A DNA stretch of 64,000 bases from Manduca sexta. Its lineage: Eukaryota; Arthropoda; Insecta; Lepidoptera; Sphingidae. The position numbers and the translations under genes were made by a program. Below, piece after piece: positions 22,690-34,558 of the stretch; position 1 is the first letter of the stretch; each line of letters begins with the position of its first letter. The notes beneath the pieces are model-generated. The model had not been told where the DNA came from, did not search any database, and was given only the letters and a program-made list of their open reading frames with translations. The stretch spans positions 17,988,777-18,052,776 of the forward strand of contig NC_051141.1 of NCBI RefSeq assembly GCF_014839805.1. The letters are read 5' to 3'.

Positions 22690-23262
22690 TCGTTAAAATC
22701 ACAACTTGCATCCTTCTGGGAATACTTTCCACGATATTTTTACCAACGTCTTGTGGAGTACGTTCCCAACTCTACTGCGATTAATCTTTTAAGCTCCTTG
22801 ATGTTTTCGTGGAACAGATTACACTTTAGAACATGTGAGACATGCTCAATCGGTTTGAAGTCAGAACTTCGAGCTCGCTAATCCAAACGACAGATCCCAA
22901 ATTCTAGCATATACAATTCTACGTCGCCAGTGCGGCAAGCTCGAGCATGGTCTTCCAGAAAACTGTCTTTGCTCCAAGAGCTGTTAATGCAGGTCATTGA
23001 TATAGAATAAGGACTTCCATGATGTACTGCAGTGCATTTAGTATTCAGCTTTTTTTGAAAATTAACTCCTTATGATCCGTTGAATTAATTGCTGCCTAAA
23101 ACGTAATTGAGCCTCCTTTGTAAAGAGTGATTTCTTCGAAAAACACTTGCATAGGATTCTTCTGATTTTCGCAGCATTCTCCGGCGTCGGCCCTCAACAT
23201 ACAAAAATACCTTAGCTTCATCGGAAAACAATACTTTATTCTAGTTCTCTAAAGTCAAGCTA
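22690..23262 (-). pseudogene. Tc1-like transposase remnant
   Basis: Frames on the minus strand, broken by stops, give FSDEAKVFLYVEGRRRRM (first catalytic region; normally FSDES), then EDHARAC (normally QDNAxxH), RARSSDFKPIEHVSHVLKC (normally WPARSPDLNPIEHLW) and IKELKRLIAVELG. This is the Tc1/mariner DD34E order. The second catalytic box is altered and many stops are present, so it is dead. Terminal inverted repeats were not found. Confidence 0.85.
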
Positions 23263-23269
23263 ATTTCTA

Positions 23270-25300
23270 CTCCTCTTACTTCTTTAACTGGGGGTAGTAT
23301 ATCTATCAAAAATCTGCACAAACATGCCTAACAATGTAATAGGCGGTATATTTTTTGGTTCTGTCTATTGCATAAAAAGGACGCACATGAGAGCCAGTCA
23401 TATCATACGATAGGTCAGCACTCAGAAAAATGTTCGCTGTAGAACAGAGGTTCTTAAAGTATTTGTTGTCACGCCACGCTGTTGCGTAAAATAGAAATGC
23501 CCACGCCTCCTCTTCTCTTCAATGCAAAGAAGAGAAAGACAGGGAGCTAACATTCTTCATGCCTTTGGTATTCTAACTGATGATCCTGAAAATTTGTATA
23601 TGTATACGTTGTCACGGGTTCAAATAGTACCTTTCATCCGATACACATATTTCAACGATAGTTAGTATAGTATATATTATATAGTTAGTATAGTAGATAG
23701 ATAGTGGAAACCACTATGACTTACACGATTATTAGATGTACCAAGTCCTCAAATGATTAAGCTTGAGATACCCATCCATTCTTTCTTAGATTCTTCCTTA
23801 GATTATCGTACTTTTTTTAGATGACTAAAACCGCATAATTTAATAGTAATATAATTCGGAACGAATTCTAGAAATGATACATCATTTCTTCATTCGCTTT
23901 GTGCGAATATTTAAATTCATATTGAATGTTAATACACAATATAAAATTATTGAGTACGTTGAGTACAGACATCGCGTCCTTTTAGAAAAGTGAAAAAGAG
24001 AAACGATACGCATTTAGAAAATATTAATATGTTTAATTTTCCAGTCTATTTTAATACCACAATATACAAATTTTAAAGTAATCGAATATATTTTTTATTT
24101 CATTTTAAATCTGAAATTATTTATGGAACACCTAATACAAATGTAAATTAATTTAATACACATAATATAAACATTGTATTTAAAAAAAAACGGTATTATT
24201 TATTCCAAATAAAGATTTATTATTATTATTTCTTTTCGGACAGTATTCTGTCTACTGGGTCAGTTTACAATTGAGCAAAAAATGACAATTGAAATAACTC
24301 TGACGAGTTAAAAAGCTGACTAATGTACAGTCTATTGAAGTAAATTTATTTTCAAATATTAATGAAGTGAATGAATTTCCAAATTTTGATTAAGTTTATA
24401 AATAAAACACAAACTCCGCTATCTTATTTATTTCAATACTGATAATTGCTTAGCACTAACATTAATTCTTAATACACAACACCGAGCGGGATTTCACCTC
24501 GCCCAGTCCTAACTACACAGTCAGTCACATGTTTACTTAATAATATGTACGTTTTTAAACACATCGAGATTTACAGATATTTTGTGTGCATCATTTATGA
24601 AAGTGGCACGTAAAATAGTAACTAGGTATACTAAATAGGCCAATCTGCCCTTAAAGCCGCCTGACCCACATAAAAAGGGTAGCGACCTAAAAACCCCAGT
24701 AGTTTAGTGGGGTAGATTATGTTAAACGTGGGTATTCACTTATGATACATAATTAGTTTATGTATCTAATATTGAAGGTTTCATTAAATTATAAATTACA
24801 TTATTATTAAATTACAACTATCAGAGTTCGTAATACGTGTAATTCATTTAAACACACAATGGCTATATTATATTTCTGATACATTAATTCAATACAGAGT
24901 GGCAACGCATTTGGCGTTTTTATAATGAATAAATGACTACTTAAATAACAATTATTAGTTACACACTTATCCGTCAAAAAGTACAGACACAAAATTCATA
25001 TTTCGATTGCTATTATTGCAAACATATCTAAGCATTTTACCATCTAGTGCTTATATTTTAAATACGACTGGACAGTTAGTAAGTACAACATAATACAAAC
25101 TATAATTACATAGATCCAGCTGTGCGTTGTTTTATTCTTCTATATTTATTAATTTATACGATGTCGATACGTCAATAAAGACTACATAAAATATTTATTG
25201 ATGTAATTACAAATCTAAATACTTAATAACCACATTAAAGATGAGTAACCACGTAGCATGAATGTTGTTTGTTTTGTGCTTAATTAAGGAACCAACAAAA
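23270..25300. other. Intergenic sequence downstream of DCAF8
   Basis: AT-rich with no coding signal. A small hairpin (CTTCTCTT, 7-nt loop, AAGAAGAG) lies near 23510-23535, and a 'gttagtatagta' short repeat near 23660-23700. Nothing else can be supported. Confidence 0.4.
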
Positions 25301-25305
25301 GGAAC

Positions 25306-25337
25306 AAGGCTTTCCAAAACAAATTATGGAAAGCCTT
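25306..25337. terminator. 11-bp perfect hairpin just past DCAF8 poly(A) signals
   Basis: AAGGCTTTCCA (25306-25316) and TGGAAAGCCTT (25327-25337) are exact reverse complements around a 10-nt loop. In the direction of DCAF8 transcription the hairpin begins about 16 nt after the last AATAAA. A role in 3'-end processing or pausing is inference only. It could equally be a relic of a foldback element. Confidence 0.5.
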
Positions 25338-25352
25338 ATATTATTATTATTA

Positions 25353-25366
25353 TTTATTATTTTATT
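25353..25366 (-). promoter_or_regulatory. DCAF8 poly(A) signals
   Basis: Two AATAAA hexamers on the minus strand (25366-25361 and 25358-25353) lie about 220 nt beyond the DCAF8 stop, in a TTA-rich tract. Cleavage would be expected within about 30 nt, near the hairpin. Confidence 0.55.
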
Positions 25367-25581
25367 ATTATTTTATGTAGCCTAAATCTCAACAAATAGA
25401 ATATGAAACTTATGACTAGCAGAGTCTTTCCGTGAGCACTATAAAATGTCAATAATACAAAAATAATAAATAGACCACATATAACTGCTTCAGCAGCAGT
25501 TAGTTTAGTTTGAGGCAGGTACCGCTTTTAAATGTGGTACAGACGTAGGATCCAATCTCGATGTTGGAATATCCCACGTCT

Positions 25582-27933
25582 TCAATCTTCAATATCAAAG
25601 CGACTATCATCGTCCCACGGCCTGTGCATTGTCGGCAAGAAATCGTCGAATAACGGGCTTTGCCAATCTGACGTGGCGTTCATGCGTATGGTATTCGCTA
25701 GCCCCAAAAATGTAGGGTCCTCGTTGCTGTACGGCGCCCAGATCTTCACTTCCTTGTCCACACCACAGGACGCCAAAATCGGATAACGCGGGTGCGGCTC
25801 TACAACATTAACCACTCCGTGATTGTCGGCTGGGCGAAACTGCACGATGGACTCACTGTTCTTCTCCCACATAAAGAAATGGCCACAATCGGATCCGGAC
25901 ATTACGTACTCGCTCTGAGGACCATAGAATGAAACGCTCTTCAAGGGGTAGCTATTTCGGTGGCCTCTATACCGGTGAGTGTAGCCTTTCCCTCCATTGG
26001 TGGGTGGAAGGCTTGGATCATGAACATCATTTTTTGTATTGAACAAGTATAAATGATCATAGCTGTAAGAGCCGAGGATCTCATTGCCGTTATAGTTGTA
26101 CACCGCAGAAGTTAAGCTTAATTTAGGCAGGCGTATAGACCTCCTGATTATGTTCCGTTCTTCTGTGAATACAGTTGGACAGTACAATGCCAGGGGCTTG
26201 TTTGTCTTGCGCCTATCGTACAGCCTGATAAACACATCCAGTGGGGCTACCACGATTTGCATGGGATTCAGTGGATGGCCATGCACACTCTGGACAGGCA
26301 TGGGTGTACCATGTTGCTTCACATGCACAACTCTGTTAACAACATTGGTTCTGAGGTCACTGTGCAATATTAATCCATCTTGACCGGCAGACAATACGGA
26401 TTGCGGCTCTTGGGGCGTGACGTGCACTTTAACTGCCGCTTTAGAATGGGTCGCCAGACGTCTTCGAAACCAATAGCCGCCCGCACTACCGCATTGTATC
26501 AAATTTATACGCCCATCCTTGGCGCTCGTGACTATGTCGAGTTGACTGCCGGAGTTCATATATAGAAATTTGGCTTGGTAAACTCTGTTGCTATGAACGG
26601 CTTCGATGGTATGCACCGGTTTTCTTGATAACCAATCCCAGACTATAACGTTAGTGTCTTCTGAGCCTGTTGCTAGCAGTCGACCTTCCGGATGGAAATC
26701 TATGGAATGGACGCTTCGTGTATGCTTATTAAGTACATGTAACTTTTCCATCCTATATGCTGCGTGCAGGGATCTGTAGAAACGTTGTTGGAATGTTACA
26801 TCTTCCTTTGTGGTTTTATCACGAGGCGGCGAGATCCCAAGCTCGCGATTATGTACCTCTTTTAGTATATAGTAGTTGTGCTTAGGCTTTTCTTGATTTA
26901 CTTCTGTGGGTACATAGCGCTCGAAGGCTCCGTCTCTTAAGTGCGCGTTGACGGCCAAGGCCTCTGCTTCCTCAACATTTTGCTCCTGAGGTTCGTAGTC
27001 ATCTTCTTCAATGACTATGCTGTGCGAAGGCGAAGACAAAGGCGAAGGGGCTTGACTATCATCTAGCCTTCCGACATTTAACGATATTCGTGGAACTGAT
27101 CTATGATTAGAATATTCATCATCAGAGTCAATTGAGGAATTTGATTCGTGCGAAGGTCTCTCCGTCGAGTGACGTGATGTTGATGGTTGTGAGTCGATGT
27201 TGAGTAATGTGGCGTGGACGCGACTAGTGGAAGGACCCACTATTGACACGTTTTCCGCAGGTATCTCTAAATTGATTCCCAGTCCACTACTGGTATCAGA
27301 TGCGTTGTCTTCAACTTTATTATTTATATCGTCGTTTGGCGCGGAACTCATCATTTGGTCCGATGAATTTGATTTTGGACCAGAGTCAGGCAAACATTCA
27401 TCCGAATTTGTTTGATTTTCTGTGGTATTCTGCAAGTCTGTAAAACTGTTTAATTCGCCAGCAAAAACGATTTGTTGCGAGTTGATGCCGTACTGTTTAT
27501 CGAATGATTCATTACTTTTATCAACTGAACTTGTCTGGGCTTCAGCTGAATTAATCTGCCGTTGAACTGATTTAGATTCGTTATCGTTTAACTCGTTCTG
27601 TAAATCAATACAATCGGTCTTTTGCATGGGTATATCGATTTGTTGGTCGGTTGTATCAAGTGAATGGCCATCAGAATTTATTAATTGTTCGGACGACTCG
27701 CCATGGTATTTATTTAAATCGATTTGCAGAGCCGTTGAATCATTTTGTACGTCAGCTAAGTGTATATGTTGGTCACAAGCATTTAAACTTGTGGTGGTGT
27801 TATCAGCTCGGTGGTCGCTAGAATTATCCTCTTTTACAACCACCCGCGAAGTACCGTCGTTTAATTTAATTTTTTTAATACCAACAGTGAAAGGTGATTC
27901 ATTGTTATTATTTTTCACACTGTTTTCGTCCAT
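25582..27933 (-). CDS. DCAF8: DDB1- and CUL4-associated factor 8 (WD40 protein)
   Basis: The 783-residue protein is a WD40 receptor that, in other animals, brings substrates to the CUL4-DDB1 E3 ubiquitin ligase. Residues 1 to about 330 are polar, N/S/D/Q-rich and probably disordered, with a serine/acid run at 266-320. Seven WD repeats follow at about 396-434 (ATGSEDTNVIVWDW), 447-480, 495-528, 545-575 (LYDRRK, a WDxR-like DDB1-contact motif), 603-633, 651-690 (MSGSDCGHFFMWE) and 702-733 (ASCGVDKEVKIW). The 'FYGPQSEYVMSGSDCGHFF' and 'VVEPHPRYPILASCGVD' segments are strongly DCAF8-like. The start ATG has a good context (AAAATGG), and no upstream in-frame alternative is apparent. The coding sequence is in one exon. 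No frameshift is seen, and it is the one gene here that looks under selection. Confidence 0.94.
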   Translation of the reverse strand: MDENSVKNNNNESPFTVGIKKIKLNDGTSRVVVKEDNSSDHRADNTTTSLNACDQHIHLADVQNDSTALQIDLNKYHGESSEQLINSDGHSLDTTDQQIDIPMQKTDCIDLQNELNDNESKSVQRQINSAEAQTSSVDKSNESFDKQYGINSQQIVFAGELNSFTDLQNTTENQTNSDECLPDSGPKSNSSDQMMSSAPNDDINNKVEDNASDTSSGLGINLEIPAENVSIVGPSTSRVHATLLNIDSQPSTSRHSTERPSHESNSSIDSDDEYSNHRSVPRISLNVGRLDDSQAPSPLSSPSHSIVIEEDDYEPQEQNVEEAEALAVNAHLRDGAFERYVPTEVNQEKPKHNYYILKEVHNRELGISPPRDKTTKEDVTFQQRFYRSLHAAYRMEKLHVLNKHTRSVHSIDFHPEGRLLATGSEDTNVIVWDWLSRKPVHTIEAVHSNRVYQAKFLYMNSGSQLDIVTSAKDGRINLIQCGSAGGYWFRRRLATHSKAAVKVHVTPQEPQSVLSAGQDGLILHSDLRTNVVNRVVHVKQHGTPMPVQSVHGHPLNPMQIVVAPLDVFIRLYDRRKTNKPLALYCPTVFTEERNIIRRSIRLPKLSLTSAVYNYNGNEILGSYSYDHLYLFNTKNDVHDPSLPPTNGGKGYTHRYRGHRNSYPLKSVSFYGPQSEYVMSGSDCGHFFMWEKNSESIVQFRPADNHGVVNVVEPHPRYPILASCGVDKEVKIWAPYSNEDPTFLGLANTIRMNATSDWQSPLFDDFLPTMHRPWDDDSRFDIED

Positions 27934-28013
27934 TTTATCTCATATAAGCTCTGATGCTCAGTTGTGCTTTAGACTCCCAGTTTGATTGACGTTGGGAAAG
28001 TAAGGAATTACCT
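27934..28013 (-). promoter_or_regulatory. DCAF8 5'-UTR exon edge and splice acceptor
   Basis: On the minus strand 'ctctcttttgcag|gtaattcc' (AG at 28013-28012) is a good 3' splice site with a pyrimidine tract, 78 nt upstream of the ATG. This suggests a 5'-UTR intron whose first exon lies further upstream. The donor was not located. Confidence 0.5.
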
Positions 28014-28303
28014 GCAAAAGAGAGATAACTAAGTAAGATAACGATATATTTAAAAAGTATACCTACGCCGGAATATTAATTGTATTTTAGATAGTTTTGG
28101 CATTCGCTGTTCCCTTACTTTTAAATATTTTAAAGACTTCATTTTTGCAACATTAATATAAATTAACATGGGAACTTGTGATAGTGAGTCAGCAATACTG
28201 AGACGAAACTTAGGTTTAAAACGCTAAATATTAAGGACTTCTGACGGATTGGGATACATAAGTGCTACTTAAAGGCCTCGCTACACATGGAGCAGAGCTG
28301 GGT

Positions 28304-28347
28304 GTGATATTCACGTCGCGGGTATTGACATGCGGCGTTAATATCAC
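28304..28347. repeat. Imperfect 16-bp hairpin in presumed DCAF8 5' intron
   Basis: GTGATATTCACGTCGC (28304-28319) pairs with GCGGCGTTAATATCAC (28332-28347), 14 of 16 positions, with a 12-nt loop. It lies about 300 bp upstream of the DCAF8 acceptor, in a slightly GC-richer patch. Confidence 0.5.
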
Positions 28348-28649
28348 GTATGCGTTCAATGCCAATGTATGACGCTAAACGGAAGCTGCACTTGCTGGTC
28401 GGATTACAAACATTTCGAATATTGCAGAACGAATATGTATTGAAAAATAAATTAACATTAAAATTTGTTTTTGAACCCCCATTAAAACACAAGTCCATAG
28501 TAGTACTTATTGGAAAAAAAATAGTTTTTTTTAAGAAAATATTTAGATTTGAGTGTTTACGAGTAACTTTAATTAATTTTGATTTTAGTAAAAATCTGAC
28601 ACCACCATTCCACTAATATTCATGGCTATTCTGAAATAGGGGTATCGTA

Positions 28650-29400
28650 AGAATACCCATTAACCTCTTAGTCACCTGAAATTTTATATGTCTTGTTTTC
28701 ATATCATATGACATATTCATATTATATGACGTGTTACGGGTAAACATAATTAAAAAGAGTTCATAGAATCATTGAACTTAATTTTTTTCATTGTAATCTA
28801 AGCAAATGTAAGAACAAAATGTATATTTCCTTGTAGCTGGTGTAGTAAATAGATTATTTTATTTATGTTGCTATTACTCGTCTTCGTAAATATTTTTGTT
28901 AATTAATTCGTGTTTAAATAAAATACTGCGTCTCTGAGGGAAAAATTATCATGCATTTATATTTACAGTAAATATCGAACCCTCATGTGTTTTCACTAGA
29001 AGCACAGTGTATCTAATTTTACGGCATTTTGAGCACAGTAATCCGTACGATCAACGCTGAATTAAAGTAAAGACTATGGGGATTATAAACCATTTTCCAA
29101 TTTTCATGTCTTTTGTTAAGCACTTTCAGCGCGAAAATAAGTAATCAACAATAACTTTTAACGAAACTCAACATCAACAATACATTTATGGACGCACTAC
29201 CTAAACTCATGTAAGGTAAGGTATCCTTTTAAACTCTTTTAAAATAATTCATGATACCTTCATAGAAAATTAACTGCGTAAAATAAAACTTTGTTTTAAG
29301 TCCGTCATTTGACCAGCATTTCGATTTTAAGTGTTTACCCGTTATGGAACAATTATGTACATTTGATTCGTCTAATTTCGTATATCATGATATATTGTGT
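28650..29400. other. AT-rich sequence upstream of DCAF8
   Basis: No gene found. Near 28700 the motif 'catatgacatattcatattatatgac' shows short internal repetition. Otherwise unremarkable. Confidence 0.35.
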
Positions 29401-29419
29401 TGTGTTAACTTATATCGCT

Positions 29420-30065
29420 CGTCCGGCGTCTCTGCAATTTGGACATGCGCGTCACTAACCCCTGCCATTGTGTTACTGTGAAGTATTGATCGCTCGCCCA
29501 CGACGCACGGACGACATATTCCTTGAATCCGTGGCTATGTCGTTTACATAAACCGAAACATTATAACACACAATGAGAAAATATATAAACCACGCTTCTT
29601 TCATAAATTTACTGCATGCTATCATCGGGCTCATCGCTCAAGTCACAATTATCTATCCTAATTCCACATTTTTAACTTATTCATTTAAATTCACTTACTA
29701 CAAACACATATCACCGCATTCACGTGCTCCAGTATCGCCGTTGCAAATGGTTTTCCCACCACTCAAACAACCCACGGTGTACGAATTGACTGTTAGTGGA
29801 AATTGACACACGAACTATTTTTTTCTTTTGATAGCACAGAACTTCGGTTAATACTATCAATAATATTTAATTGATAAGTAATACTCAGCAACAATTCACT
29901 CAAAATAGCATAAATTGTTCATAGTTTTGGAGGACAGCTTGTCGGAGCCGGCGGACTTCCACATCCCAGGATGTATTGATCTAGGTTTCAAGCGGAACGC
30001 TAGCTCCATCTATGACTACAATTTTGAATTTTCGCTACGCCATCTATTTTCGAACTAGTAACTAC
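29420..30065 (+). repeat. Diverged third copy of block A/B
   Basis: Landmarks of blocks A (40240-41640) and B (46140-47000) recur in the same order: 'gacatgcgcgtcactaac' (A: 'cacatgcgcactactaac'), 'gtattgatcgctc' (A: 'gtatcgatcgctc'), 'gacacacgaact' with 'ttttgatagc', 'cagcaacaatt...aaattgtt', and 'tgtattgatctaggtttcaagcg' (A: 'tgtattgatctaggtcccaagcg'). It is the most diverged of the three copies and lies about 1.5-2 kb upstream of the DCAF8 start, possibly near its promoter. Confidence 0.6.
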
Positions 30066-30200
30066 TTTTTACTTGAAGTGACAAGATGCACTGCCAAAAA
30101 GCATTTTTTATTCAAGTAAGTATATTAAAGGCAGGGATTACGTTTGTTCATTATTTAAATTCAAGATTATTAGTCAATAAAGATCGGACACATTTTATAC

Positions 30201-31100
30201 TACAGGTGGGCAATTCTCACAAAATCTAGAAATTTGTCCAGAAATGAATGTTTTTGGTATCCATTTATTTATTTATTTTCATAGAAAATTACCTAAGTCA
30301 GTATAGTACGAAGGACACACCCAGATATTGTCAAGAAGAAAAGAAAAGCGGTTAATACAATGTCCTGATGATCATTAACTTACCTTGTCCCAAGTTAAAA
30401 AATCGTAGATAAAATTGTTTTTTATCTCAAATATAAGGATATTTGTATTGGTTTAAATTACTTATATACATAAAAAAATAGACGTTCGTCATTTTAGGTG
30501 TGTCCCTCAAAATAAAATGATTCCCTCATCATAATAACAAAGTTAGAATATTATATTTATATGCTTTAATTATTTGTATTAGGTTTTGGGGAGTAACATA
30601 TATACTCAAAATGCTTGGGCAATTTAAATTTGTGCCAATGTTTTAGTAGTTATTATTAAAATTTGCCACTCCCTCATTATTTCTGGGAGAAAACATTAAA
30701 CGTTTATATTGCGTTTTCGTGCTTATTCCACTTGTGTAATCAGTATTAGATGTTTTACCCCTTTTGCCAGTAAAAATTTAAATAAGGTACATATAAAAAA
30801 TATCTAGGTGATTTTGATGTTTATTTTGTTTAGAACAGAATTCTATAGTATAATGTTCTCTATTATAAAGTGGCTTTTTGAATTTATTATGATGATAATC
30901 ACATAATTTTATACACTACGGTTACATTTACTATAATAAAAAAAAATAATGTATTATAAACTGAAACTTTAGGGAACACACGTATTAATAGGCTGTTTTT
31001 AGTAAGAAATATTGTTTATTGCCAAAAAATACTTTTGCAGCACAAATTTATTTTCATCACATTGAAATAACAAGATTTTGTGAGAGTCGCCCAGCCTGTA
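30201..31100. mobile_element. Non-autonomous DNA transposon with 27-28 bp TIRs and TA target site
   Basis: The left end 30201-30227 reads TACAGGTGGGCAATTCTCAC then AAAATCT. The reverse complement of 31073-31100 reads TACAGGCTGGGCGACTCTCA then CAAAATCT. They differ by two substitutions and one indel. If the outer TA is the target duplication, the element is CAGG...CCTG, as in Tc1/mariner-like elements. The roughly 900-bp interior is AT-rich and has no transposase, so it would be mobilised in trans. Confidence 0.7.
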
Positions 31101-33340
31101 TTCGTCTACCTATCATGCCTTATAATATTCTCAACCTTGATTTTAACTTATATTTCTAGCAATGCTTCATAGAGAGTAGGGGTTAGCGTTATGTGGTCAC
31201 AAGTGGAGAAAGACAAAGACTGCATAGGGAAATTTCTGAATGTTGTAAAAGCTTTATCAAAACAAACCTCTATGCCCAGTCCAGAAGGTGCTTTTTAGTT
31301 TGTTGCCGATTTTGTAAAGCAATGACCGAATTTACTTAGTGACAAGAAGTATTGCGTCATCCCTAATTTATCGTTTCATCCTTTTCTAACGCAAGTCGGT
31401 GAGATTATCTTTCACACCTTGTATATATTCTATTCTACGAATAGACTAATAACGTAAGTTACCCAAATGTAAGCCAATGACTGCCTATTAACATGGGCAT
31501 TTCCAAAGGAATGTGCGTACGTTGACGACTTTGAATTAAGATATATGGAGGGGATTATTGGGCCTCCGCCAATGTCATTGACCTTGCGAAACTGTATAGC
31601 ACAGATGCGATGTCGAGCCTACTTTCGTAACACCACTCCTGCCGTGCCGGTCCCTTCTTTCTACGTATAGAACTCTCCGGCGTAATTCAGCACTTAAAGG
31701 TTAGTCGAATTCGTATTTCGATTCTTTCTTTTATATACTATTAGTTTTTAAAAAATACAAAAATAGTGTTATTCATTGTCCGTACTGAACAAACGTACGT
31801 AGTCATAAAATTATCATTAAAAAAGGTAATTTTTGGCAAACATTTCAATTGATTCATAATTCTAGCATCTAGTGGTCAATTCACAAAACTCGATAATGTA
31901 TAAGTACCATGTCTTATTGTCATTCATTAAATAGTCGTTTCTTACGCACATTTAGTATTCATTGATGAACGTCAATCAGTCGTGTGATCTGTATAGTATT
32001 TATCACATACTCCATGTTGTATCTATAATTTTATTCAGGTCTTATGAAATATTTATACTAGCTGTGTCATTTAAAAAAATCTGACCGCATATTTTTCCGT
32101 CATGTTTTTGTTAATTAGAAACTATTCATGTATATTTTATATTTTATCACTGATTTGGTACTATTTCTTTTTTTATTCGAATATAAGAGATCGGAATAAA
32201 ACTAGTTTTCAGCTTTCATCGCGGTTTCTTTGTATTTTATTTTTATCCCGACGTTTTGAAGACATTGAAGCCTTCATAGTCCTGTGGCGGGCCCAGTTAT
32301 TGGTCGTCCAAAAAGTCAAATATATAATATCTACCTGCATTTTACAAGTATACGAAATATATAATATATTCTGGCACGCAGTCTAACAACAATAATCGGA
32401 AGGAAACCTTTTTTTATAATATTTGTCATATAAAAAAATATTTCACAAACTATACGTCTGGAGAGTTTCCTTCACCACACTGTGACTTGTGTTTGTGCTG
32501 CCACCTATAGTTCTTGCAACATTAACGGGTTGGGGATGACCCTTGACGTCCATTTGCATTAACGTACGATCAATACTTTTAACTAAACACACTATTGCGT
32601 CTAAAGACCTGATGGAAAGTTTTGAATGTATTTAGACATTCAAAACACAAAAAGCTGCGAATTTTAATCAAACATCACCCCCATTTATAAAAATAAAAAA
32701 CACGGTACCGTTTTGACTTATATTTAATAATATAATGTATTTTGCTTGAGTTTTTTGATTAACTACCAATTTGCAAAAGGCAAATGATGGATATTTCTAA
32801 TTTATAATATCGACTAAAACCACAATTCTGAAACGTTGTGTAGTTATACAAGTATACAAGTCAACTAGATGTATTTCACAAAGCGTATTAGTTCATTTCT
32901 TGGCTTTAACCTCTCACTGAAAATGATCTCCTGGTACCTACTATTGCGGTAAAACATATTATATATTTAAGTTCAAATTCCAGCTATTTTTAGTTAGAAT
33001 TTATTAGTTATATTTTTTTTAGTTCTGAGGTATTCAACTATTAATCAGCGGAGCATTGTTTGTCGAGATGTCTAACTACTTGTTTCACAACGAGCATGCA
33101 GTTCACATCAAATAGTAACATTAATTTGATTGATATAAAGTATTGATCCATATTGAGCCCATAAGTTACACAAGAGTTGAAAGACTTGGTAATTATTGAA
33201 TATGGGAATAGTTTAGGAATTGTTATTGTGTACTCTATAAATACTGAATACAGATAGGAAATTCTATTGTTGTTACTTTTATGAATTTATGATACTTTAT
33301 TTGTACAATAGTATAAATAGAACGAACAAAAGGAGGAAAA
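31100..33340. other. Intergenic sequence, minor coding-like signals
   Basis: A short plus-strand frame near 31190-31300 (MWSQVEKDKDCIGKFLN) is unassigned. A GC-richer patch at 31550-31700 ends in a donor-like 'cttaaag|gttagt', which could mark a first exon on the plus strand, but no following exon is recognisable. Confidence 0.3.
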
Positions 33341-33349
33341 GTGCTAGCT

Positions 33350-33725
33350 CAAATGCTAATGCAAATTATGAAACTTACGGAGATTTAGCGTCCCAGCTCG
33401 CACAGGGCCTTGATGACTGTTGTTGATTGGTCACTACTGCGCATAGAAAAAATAGCGGAAGTTATACAAATTGGACCTTCCAAAGAAAACGCTACCAGGA
33501 CGACATACTTGTTCAAGAGAAAGAACTGGGGATGGCGCGTATTGCGCATGCCAGTTTCGCGCGTTACGATGGCACTACTCCCCTGACGCTAACCGTTCAC
33601 TACTTTGGCGGCAATCTATCATGCGCACAGATGTGTACCAACTTTGATAAATTAATTCTGGGAACGTGAGGGCGCATTTATAACAGCGGCTGAAATTCAT
33701 GCTGCAAAAGCGCAGCTGTAGCGCA
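33350..33725. promoter_or_regulatory. CpG-richer patch with repeated GCGCAT motifs
   Basis: Within about 300 bp the motifs 'ctgcgcatag', 'ttgcgcatgcc', 'catgcgcaca' and 'agcgcataat' occur, with 'tttggcggcaa' between them. The half-site TGCGCA resembles NRF-1/ewg binding sites, and the patch stands out from AT-rich flanks, so it might be a promoter. An 80-codon frame (33427-33669) overlaps it but matches nothing I know. Confidence 0.3.
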
Positions 33726-33729
33726 TAAT

Positions 33730-34558
33730 TTTAAATAGATTTGTCAATTTTTGTACGAAACTAAAATATATTGACATCGGAGTATTAAAATAAACAAACA
33801 AATATCCAAACAGTATTTTTGAGTGTTTATGACGCAAACATGTTTTTGGAACTTCTTGTATAAGTTCACAGCTAGTTTAATGTTTTAAAAATTAACAAGC
33901 TTCTCCAGAATTGAAATCAGAGCAAATGTATTACATTATTATAATGTCTGCAGGTTCAAACCTTATGCTCACATCTTTGGCCTTTCGTATATATTATTTA
34001 GCGATTATCTCTCAATTTAAGAAAATAAACACAATTTTCTAATGTTGATTTACTTTAATTATAACAAAAAGTTATTAAAATGTTTCTAGTCTTTGGTATA
34101 TTCAGGGATAGTAAGTGTTTTGTTTTTAAATATAATAATATGGATTTATAATTTTTCTAAGAAGGCAGATATAGAAAATAAAGTTTTTGTATTAGAATAT
34201 ATTGTACAGGCTTCGATAATATAAATTAAATTTATTCAAAAAAATCTTATTAGCTAATCCGTCGCCACTGCAGCGCTGCAGCCGCTTTACTGACTTCTAA
34301 GGGTTTTACGGCGTAATTGAATGCATCCTACATTTTTGGTGCCGAAAGATGGTCTTTTGAGCCGATTATTAATATAAAATTTTATAAAACGAGATTTAGA
34401 CGATAAAACATACTATAAACATCAGTATCATTGTAGTTTAAATTTGTATTAAATTAACGTATAATAAACCAAATCCTTCACAGCCGCAAAAAACTGTTCC
34501 TATAATAGTTGAATCGATTTTTAAAACGAAAGATGCCATACATCATTATTATTCATTT
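33730..34558. other. AT-rich spacer
   Basis: Nothing assignable was found, apart from a small palindromic CTGCAGCGCTGCAG-like patch at about 34267-34280. Confidence 0.35.

Noticed and set aside
26096..27985. Plus-strand frames opposite DCAF8
   Set aside because: Shadows of the DCAF8 coding sequence with no domain similarity.
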